Shown: positions 5,513-9,019 of the stretch, piece by piece
Position numbering within the stretch: position 1 is the first letter of the stretch
Layout: every line of letters begins with the position of its first letter
DNA from: Chloroflexota bacterium
GTDB taxonomy: Bacteria; Chloroflexota; Anaerolineae; Anaerolineales; Anaerolineaceae
DNA length: 9,019 nucleotides
Direction of reading: 5' to 3'
NCBI GenBank assembly: GCA_023406965.1
Contig: JAEXTI010000115.1
Location: 1 to 9,019 of the forward strand
Position numbers and translations under genes: made by a program
The notes under the pieces: generated by a model
Told to the model about the DNA's origin: nothing
Seen by the model: the letters and a program-made list of their open reading frames with translations, nothing else
Databases searched by the model: none

Positions 5513-6745
5513 TCACGCCTTCACGGGCTTCCACGCCAGCAGCAGCACCGCCGCCAGCCCCGCCATCCCTGCCCCAAACAAGAACGGCGCCGAGGGCCCA
5601 AACCCGCTCCAACTGCCAATCCCCTGCCACAACAACCCCGCGATCAACGATGCGGGGAAGTCCAGCAACCCCAATACAGCGTTATACGTCCCGTAGGCCG
5701 TTCCGCGCAAGCTTTCCGGCACCAAATCGGCTACCATCGCCTTGGCCGTCGAATAGGCCAACGCATAGTAGAAACCATACAGGATATGCAGTGCGAACAC
5801 TTGCCAGGCTTGCTGCGCCGCCGCCACCCCCAGGTACACCAGCGCGTATACCGCCCACCCCGCCGCGATCATCTTCTTCCGCCCCACCCGATCGGAGAGT
5901 TTTCCGGCGGGAGTCGAGAGGAACATGTACACGAAGTTGAAAACCACCAGCATCGCCAGCACCCCGGTCACGCTGAGCCCGCGCTCCTGCGCTCGCAGCA
6001 CCAGGAAAGCATCCGATGAATTCCCCAGGTCGAACAAGGCCACAATCCCCAGGAAGATCATGAAAGGTTTGCCCAACGAGCGAAAACCAAACTTCGGCAG
6101 CGCCCGCTGGCCCTTCACTGCCACGTCCCGAGTGCCAATCGCCAGCGCCAGCACCGCCAGCACCGAGGGCACAATGCTGATCAGCACCAGTGTACGGAAC
6201 GTGGATGCGCTCAGATCCACCGAATTGGACTGCGCCAACCACACCACCACCAGCGCAATCAACAGCCCCAGCATGGCCCCCGCCGTATCCGCGGCTCGTT
6301 GGAAGCCGAAAGCCAGCCCGCGGGTCTGTGGCGTCACCGAATCTGCTACTAGCGCGTCGCGCGGCGCCGTGCGGATGCCCTTGCCCACCCGGTCGGCCCA
6401 ACGCACCCCCGCCACCGCCTCCCAACTCGCGGCAAAGTAGAAGAAAGGCTTGGCCAGCGTCGAAAGCCCATACCCCGCCACCGCAATCCACTTGCGCCCG
6501 CGCAATTTATCGGACAGCCACCCCGAAAACAACTTCAACAAACTGGCCGTGGCCTCGGCAATCCCCTCGATGATTCCAATGATGTGCGTCTTCACGCCCA
6601 ACACATTCGCCAAAAACAGCGGCAGAATGTTGACAATCATCTCGGTAGAAATATCCATGAAGAAGCTGGTTGCGCTCACCGCCCACACGTTGCGTGGCAA
6701 TCGCGCCAGGCCCTTCTTCTCTTCTATGTTTGATTCTTCGCCCAT
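5513..6745 (-). CDS. Major facilitator superfamily (MFS) transporter
   Basis: A 410-residue integral membrane protein with about 12 hydrophobic segments in two halves, the usual MFS size. Motif A is GWLSDKLRGRK at 75-85, in the loop after the second helix, and a second copy (GKLSDRVGRKK) marks the equivalent loop of the C-terminal half. DRVGKGIRTAPRDAL (118-132) is common in a group of poorly characterised MFS proteins often labelled drug or sugar efflux. The ATG at 6745 is preferred to an upstream alternative at 6793 because GAGGG lies 6 bases before it and the chain then starts with a normal charged cytoplasmic N-terminus. It is the first gene of a two-gene unit with the zinc-ribbon protein. 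Substrate cannot be told from sequence; nothing ties it to mercury. Confidence 0.93.
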   Translation of the reverse strand: MGEESNIEEKKGLARLPRNVWAVSATSFFMDISTEMIVNILPLFLANVLGVKTHIIGIIEGIAEATASLLKLFSGWLSDKLRGRKWIAVAGYGLSTLAKPFFYFAASWEAVAGVRWADRVGKGIRTAPRDALVADSVTPQTRGLAFGFQRAADTAGAMLGLLIALVVVWLAQSNSVDLSASTFRTLVLISIVPSVLAVLALAIGTRDVAVKGQRALPKFGFRSLGKPFMIFLGIVALFDLGNSSDAFLVLRAQERGLSVTGVLAMLVVFNFVYMFLSTPAGKLSDRVGRKKMIAAGWAVYALVYLGVAAAQQAWQVFALHILYGFYYALAYSTAKAMVADLVPESLRGTAYGTYNAVLGLLDFPASLIAGLLWQGIGSWSGFGPSAPFLFGAGMAGLAAVLLLAWKPVKA

Positions 6746-6781
6746 TGTGAACCCTCGCCATCGGATTATTGCTTTAACGTG

Positions 6782-6870
6782 CGTTCGGGACAAGTCGCTT
6801 TTCCATAACCCGAACGGACATTACTTTATCTTACGCCGTCCGTATTGTTTGTAAGTGACTGTTCGTCACT
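6782..6870. other. Two inverted repeats upstream of the MFS gene
   Basis: CGTTCGGG (6782-6789) pairs with CCCGAACG (6809-6816) across 19 bases. AGTGAC (6854-6859) pairs with GTCACT (6865-6870) across 5 bases. Both lie in the divergent gap between the MFS gene and the Cys leader, on the MFS side. They could be regulator sites for the MFS operon. I find no firm promoter for that operon here. Confidence 0.35.
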
Positions 6871-6906
6871 CATTCGCCTGACATTTTACACAATTTGGAT
6901 AAACTC

Positions 6907-6934
6907 TTGACTTCTAAGTTTTTTAGACTATTAT
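6907..6934 (+). promoter_or_regulatory. Sigma70-type promoter of the leader-DUF4395-thioredoxin operon
   Basis: TTGACT (6907-6912) and TATTAT (6929-6934) are 16 bases apart. Transcription would start at about 6941. That leaves only about 15 bases to the leader ATG at 6956, enough for its AGGGA ribosome site at 6944-6948. A short leader before a short peptide gene is the normal layout of an attenuator. Confidence 0.75.
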
Positions 6935-6955
6935 TACCTTATAAGGGATATTTAA

Positions 6956-7024
6956 ATGACCCAAATCACTTCCCACTTCTGCATGTGTTGTCCCCGGCGG
7001 GGTCTGGAACCACCGCCGTCTTAG
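6956..7024 (+). CDS. Cys-rich leader peptide of an attenuator (22 codons)
   Basis: A 22-residue ORF that begins MTQITSHFCMCCPRRG and ends PPPS before TAG. Three Cys codons fall within four (TGC ATG TGT TGT, 6980-6991), far above the expected frequency for such a rare residue. The ATG has a well-placed ribosome site (AGGGA, 7 bases upstream) and a promoter just before it. The Cys run lies immediately 5' of the first stem of a set of mutually exclusive RNA structures, and the stop codon lies past the antiterminator segment, as in trp and his leaders. Its likely role is to sense charged Cys-tRNA by ribosome stalling, not to make a working protein. Polycysteine leader ORFs controlling sulfur genes are known in mycobacteria. 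Cys sensing is inference from codon content. Confidence 0.78.
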   Translation: MTQITSHFCMCCPRRGLEPPPS

Positions 7025-7099
7025 CATACCCGCTAGACGCGCACCACGGGTGGTTGCAGCCCTATCCCCACAGGACTGCAACCACCCGTTTTATTTTTT
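6995..7099 (+). promoter_or_regulatory. Cysteine-type transcription attenuator
   Basis: Three competing stems can be drawn. Stem 1:2 is CGGCGGGGT (6995-7003) with ACC-A-CCGCCG (7009-7018, one bulged A). Stem 2:3, the antiterminator, is CTGGAACCACC (7004-7014) with GGTGGTTGCAG (7049-7059), 10 pairs and one G-G mismatch. Stem 3:4 is the terminator (7047-7088). Segment 2 copies 10 of 11 bases of the terminator's 3' arm. A ribosome stalled at the Cys codons (6980-6991) would cover the 5' part of stem 1:2 and free segment 2 to block termination. A ribosome at the stop (7022-7024) would cover segment 2 and allow termination. Confidence 0.78.
7047..7099 (+). terminator. Attenuator terminator hairpin before the DUF4395 gene
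   Basis: A perfect 13-bp stem, CGGGTGGTTGCAG (7047-7059) with CTGCAACCACCCG (7076-7088), is followed directly by TTTTATTTTTT (7089-7099). The ribosome site of the next gene (AAGGAG, 7101-7106) begins one base after the T-tract, so this terminator acts on the operon's own entry and not on an upstream gene. It is the 3:4 stem of the attenuator. Confidence 0.92.
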
Positions 7100-7113
7100 C
7101 AAGGAGATCCGCA

Positions 7114-7599
7114 ATGAACCTCAAACCGATCGACCATACGACTCTCAAGACCAACCAGGGTTTCATCATCCTCTTCAGTCTTCTGGCTTTCTTGTTCAAC
7201 CAGCCCTGGGTCGTCGCGCTGGTCGCGCTGGTCATGTTGACCGGCAGCCTGCTGCTAAAACGCCCCGGCTTCGCTTTCCTCTATACCCGCCTGCTGAAAC
7301 CGGCCGGCATCCTGCGCCCCGACGTTATCGAAGACAACCCCGAGCCGCACCTCTTCGCCCAAGGTTTTGGTGGCACGGTGCTGGCGGGCGCGGCCCTGGC
7401 GCTTTTCCTGGGCGCTTCTGCCCTGGGCTGGGGACTGGCCTGGCTGGTGATCGCCCTGGCCTCGCTCAACCTGTTCGCCGGGTTCTGTGTCGGCTGCGCT
7501 GTGTTCTATTGGCTGAGCCGTTTAAAAATCCCCGGTTTCATCAAATCACCCCCGCCAGGCGTATTCCCCGGCCTGCGTCCCAAGCGAGGCGCTCAATGA
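7114..7599 (+). CDS. DUF4395 family membrane protein
   Basis: A 161-residue membrane protein. IDHTTLKTNQGFIILFS at the N-terminus leads into hydrophobic segments (about 17-47). The conserved block EDNPEPHLFAQGFGG (73-87) follows, then two more hydrophobic segments (88-104 and 106-135). NLFAGFCVGC (119-128) puts a CxxC pair (Cys125/Cys128) in or next to the membrane. These are the signatures of DUF4395. The family has no proven function but often sits beside thioredoxins or rhodanese-type sulfurtransferases, which fits a membrane thiol-redox role. The ATG at 7114 has AAGGAG 7 bases before it; the open frame upstream runs through the attenuator and is not coding. Its stop overlaps the thioredoxin start by four bases (ATGA). 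Expression is probably set by the attenuator. Confidence 0.88.
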   Translation: MNLKPIDHTTLKTNQGFIILFSLLAFLFNQPWVVALVALVMLTGSLLLKRPGFAFLYTRLLKPAGILRPDVIEDNPEPHLFAQGFGGTVLAGAALALFLGASALGWGLAWLVIALASLNLFAGFCVGCAVFYWLSRLKIPGFIKSPPPGVFPGLRPKRGAQ

Positions 7600-8018
7600 A
7601 CCCCGACTTACTTACCCGATTCATCTGGACTCTGGCCATCATCGGCGCCGGTTTAACGCTGTACTATCTTGTCAACCGCTGGCTTCTCTGGCGGGCCGCA
7701 AGAAACGCATCAAAAACCGACAGCACCCCTCCAGGCAGCCCGCAGCTTCTTTACTTCACCACCCCCGACTGCGCCCCTTGTAAGACCGTGCAGCGCCCCG
7801 CAGTCCGGCAGGTGCAATCCGTTCTTGGCGACCGCCTGCAAGTGGTAGAAGTCAATGCGTACGAACAGCCCAAGGTTGCCCGCCAATGGGGTGTTCTCAG
7901 CGTGCCCACCACCTTTATCATTGACGCTCAAGGCAAGCCCCGTCACGTCAATCACGGCGTCACCCCCGCTGCCCGCCTGCTTTCCCAAATCCAGGAGGTT
8001 CTCGGCCCAGCAGGATAA
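7596..8018 (+). CDS. Membrane-anchored thioredoxin-fold protein
   Basis: A 140-residue protein with one N-terminal membrane helix (about 9-32) followed by RAARN. By the positive-inside rule those arginines suggest a cytoplasmic thioredoxin domain, but topology is uncertain. The domain begins at about 48. Its active site is PDCAPCK with Cys59/Cys62 (CAPC), and the cis-proline loop is SVPTTFIID (Pro104). CAPC differs from the CGPC of housekeeping thioredoxin. The start overlaps the DUF4395 stop, so the two proteins are made together and probably work as a membrane thiol-disulfide relay. From memory, the same pairing (a DUF4395 protein with ThiX thioredoxin) occurs in the mycobacterial cysA2 region. 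Electron donor and target are unknown. Confidence 0.9.
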   Translation: MNPDLLTRFIWTLAIIGAGLTLYYLVNRWLLWRAARNASKTDSTPPGSPQLLYFTTPDCAPCKTVQRPAVRQVQSVLGDRLQVVEVNAYEQPKVARQWGVLSVPTTFIIDAQGKPRHVNHGVTPAARLLSQIQEVLGPAG

Positions 8019-8031
8019 CCAAAAAGCATCC

Positions 8032-8080
8032 GAATTTGAGAAATTGGCACGGGCTTCGCCCGCGCCTATATCTCAAATTC
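8032..8080. repeat. 49-bp interrupted palindrome after the thioredoxin gene
   Basis: GAATTTGAGA (8032-8041) and TCTCAAATTC (8071-8080) are perfect inverted arms. Between them GGC-A-CGGGC, TTCG, CCCG-C-GCC forms an inner stem with a TTCG-type loop. It lies 14 bases after the thioredoxin stop with no T-run, so it is not a classic terminator. The shape resembles REP-like palindromic repeats that protect transcript 3' ends. The following stretch to 8200 has only a weak possible promoter (TTGCAA 8117-8122 and TATATA 8142-8147, 19 bases apart). Confidence 0.65.
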
Positions 8081-8210
8081 AAGTCCACTTTACCTCTACG
8101 GGAGTGGTTTCCAGGTTTGCAACCTTTCAAAAGGACTCGCGTATATAGAGTAGATCATTCAAAGGAATGGTCAACTGAACCGGATAACTGAGTTGCTTTT
8201 GGAGGAACCT

Positions 8211-8393
8211 ATGGAACTGATCGAATTTATTCTCGGCCTCATCGGCGGGATTCTCGGGTTGGTATTCGGCTTGATCGGCGTCGTGCTGGCCGTCGTCTTT
8301 GGGGTCATCGGCCTCGTCCTGGCCCTGGTCATTGGCCTCGTGCTGGTCATCCTGTTTGGCCCCATCATCCTGCTGTTGGTGCTGATCTTCTAG
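8211..8393 (+). CDS. Small Gly-rich hydrophobic membrane peptide (60 aa)
   Basis: A 60-residue protein made almost only of Ile, Leu, Val, Gly, Phe and Ala. After MELIEF, glycines recur every 3-7 residues (ILGLIGGILGLVFGLIG, then VFGVIGLVLALVIG), a glycine-zipper pattern suited to tight helix packing in the membrane. There is room for two membrane helices. The start has GGAGGA 4 bases upstream, and a strong terminator follows 31 bases after the stop, so it is very likely a real single-gene transcript despite its low complexity. No known family is recognised. It could be an uncharacterised stress membrane peptide, a holin-like or type I toxin-like peptide, or a small membrane protein partner. 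It has no charged or aromatic C-terminal tail of the usual toxin kind, so the toxin reading is weak. Confidence 0.75.
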   Translation: MELIEFILGLIGGILGLVFGLIGVVLAVVFGVIGLVLALVIGLVLVILFGPIILLLVLIF

Positions 8394-8424
8394 CACAATC
8401 ACCGATGTTTGTTTTGTCACGATA

Positions 8425-8458
8425 GAGCAGGTTGCTTCACGGCAACCTGCTCTTTTTT
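8425..8458 (+). terminator. Intrinsic terminator of the small membrane peptide gene
   Basis: A perfect 11-bp stem, GAGCAGGTTGC (8425-8435) with GCAACCTGCTC (8442-8452), encloses a 6-base loop and is followed by six T (8453-8458). Confidence 0.94.
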
Positions 8459-8523
8459 GGGACTCCATAATCATCGTCGCTACACTTCTCGTTTTTCGGC
8501 TCGTGAAGTCGGTTTCGGATGTA

Positions 8524-8880
8524 GGAGAGCTTTTAGGGTAAACGCATCATGGATATTTGTTCTAAAAATCTCGTGTCCTTTCGCCATAAGGTGGGCATTT
8601 CCCCCACCCTACCCTCCCCCGGCAACCAGGATTCTGGATCATCAAGACGCTTAGCCGGGGGAGTAAGAGAATTCTGCAAAAGTGAGGGGCTTTCAGCCCC
8701 TCACTTTTGCGAAATCTTTCCCCCTCCCCGCCCACAACCTGAATTCTCCGAGTTGTTTGGCAGCGGGGAGGGGCGGGGGTAGGGCCCCAAGCAAAAATGT
8801 GAAAGGTGGCAGTGTCAAAGTTGTTCGGTTTTCTAAAATCGTAGAATGTCTCACATAAGATGCGTTTACCCTGGGAGAGC
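8524..8880. mobile_element. Possible MITE-like element with terminal inverted repeats
   Basis: AGGGTAAACGCATC (8535-8548) and GATGCGTTTACCCT (8859-8872) are perfect 14-bp inverted repeats 310 bp apart. Each is flanked on the outside by GGAGAGC in the same direction (8524-8530 and 8874-8880), like a target duplication, though separated by four bases on the left and one on the right. Inside are four hairpins: GGTGGG 8590-8595 with 8603-8608; CTCCCCCGGC 8614-8623 with 8654-8663; a perfect 16-bp stem 8676-8691 with 8695-8710; and CCCCTCCCCGC 8721-8731 with 8763-8773. No convincing coding region exists. It fits a non-autonomous element, but only one copy is visible here. Confidence 0.5.
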
Positions 8881-8932
8881 CTTGTTTTGCTATACCTCGC
8901 ATTCAACTTGCGTTACAATGATGTTAACAAAT

Positions 8933-8981
8933 GTTACTGCTCAGCCCTTTGGGAAAAGAAGCCGAATTTTTGGTGTTTTGT
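8933..8981. repeat. Right copy of the inverted repeat found at both window ends
   Basis: Bases 8933-8969 match the reverse complement of 13-49 at 33 of 37 positions, with weaker match to 8981. The sharp inner edge is GTTAC at 8933. The final bases (8982-9019) are G/C-run and A-rich sequence that can fold back on the repeat (TTTTTGG at 8967-8973 with CCAAAAA near 8994). Together with the gap before it, 8459-9019 holds no gene I can support. Confidence 0.7.
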
Positions 8982-9019
8982 TGGGGCAACACCCCCCAAA
9001 AACCAAAAAATTGGGGTTT

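Noticed and set aside
5019..6854. Several long open frames on the plus strand opposite the MFS and zinc-ribbon genes (for example 5019-5696, 5339-6019, 5925-6440).
   Set aside because: Their products are Pro/Arg/Ser-rich low-complexity sequence typical of the antisense of GC-rich genes, and they lack ribosome sites and domains.
6941..7100. A metabolite riboswitch or T-box instead of a peptide attenuator.
   Set aside because: There is no T-box sequence or specifier loop, no known riboswitch core that I recognise, and the well-placed Cys-rich ORF explains the layout better.
6895..7113. An N-terminal extension of the DUF4395 protein by 73 codons.
   Set aside because: It would translate through the promoter and the attenuator terminator; the family N-terminus and AAGGAG site fit the ATG at 7114.
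8562..8906. Minus- and plus-strand frames of up to 114 codons in the 3' non-coding region.
   Set aside because: They run through the hairpin-rich inverted-repeat element and their composition follows the stems; no ribosome sites or domains.
1..9019. CRISPR arrays, tRNA, rRNA and transposase genes.
   Set aside because: No regularly spaced direct repeats, no tRNA-like cloverleaf, no rRNA sequence and no transposase domain was seen.

Overview
This 9,019-bp window reads as a bacterial chromosome fragment. Genes are compact, mostly with clear Shine-Dalgarno sites, several overlap or abut, and base composition is moderately GC-rich. The gene mix (DUF4395 plus membrane thioredoxin, PH/SHOCT protein, HgcAB, zinc-ribbon protein behind an MFS transporter) suggests an uncultured anaerobic Chloroflexota, perhaps Anaerolineae. 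That assignment is inference from general resemblance, not from a marker gene.

Layout. Bases 1-49 carry one copy of an inverted repeat whose partner lies at 8933-8981. Bases 84-2174 (+) hold a hypothetical protein with an Imm26-like N-terminus, a THEP1-type NTPase, and an acidic-tailed SlyD/FKBP prolyl isomerase behind a leader with a perfect 18-bp dyad. Bases 2282-3981 (-) hold a self-contained arsR-hgcA-hgcB cassette, the gene pair for mercury methylation, with its own sigma70-like promoter and two related 24-bp palindromes. Bases 4117-4858 (+) hold a hairpin leader and a PH/SHOCT membrane protein. A bidirectional terminator at 4871-4912 separates it from a coupled minus-strand pair, an MFS transporter followed by a zinc-ribbon protein (4911-6745). 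Bases 6907-8018 (+) hold a promoter, a 22-codon Cys-rich leader peptide, a transcription attenuator, a DUF4395 membrane protein and a membrane-anchored thioredoxin. Bases 8211-8458 hold a 60-residue hydrophobic peptide and its terminator. Bases 8459-9019 have no credible gene and are rich in hairpins and inverted repeats.

Two systems stand out. (1) The hgcAB cassette predicts methylmercury formation: HgcA carries the NVWCAAGK corrinoid motif and five membrane segments, and HgcB carries two 4Fe-4S motifs plus the GVGC cysteine. HgcB lacks the C-terminal Cys pair known from characterised HgcB. The ArsR regulator has unusual cysteine placement, and its likely operators can be read directly from the sequence. 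(2) Upstream of the DUF4395-thioredoxin pair is a complete trp-type attenuator. It has a strong promoter, a leader peptide with a Cys-Met-Cys-Cys run, a competing early stem, an antiterminator arm that copies 10 of 11 bases of the terminator's 3' arm, and a T-rich intrinsic terminator. It predicts derepression of a redox/sulfur operon when charged Cys-tRNA is scarce.
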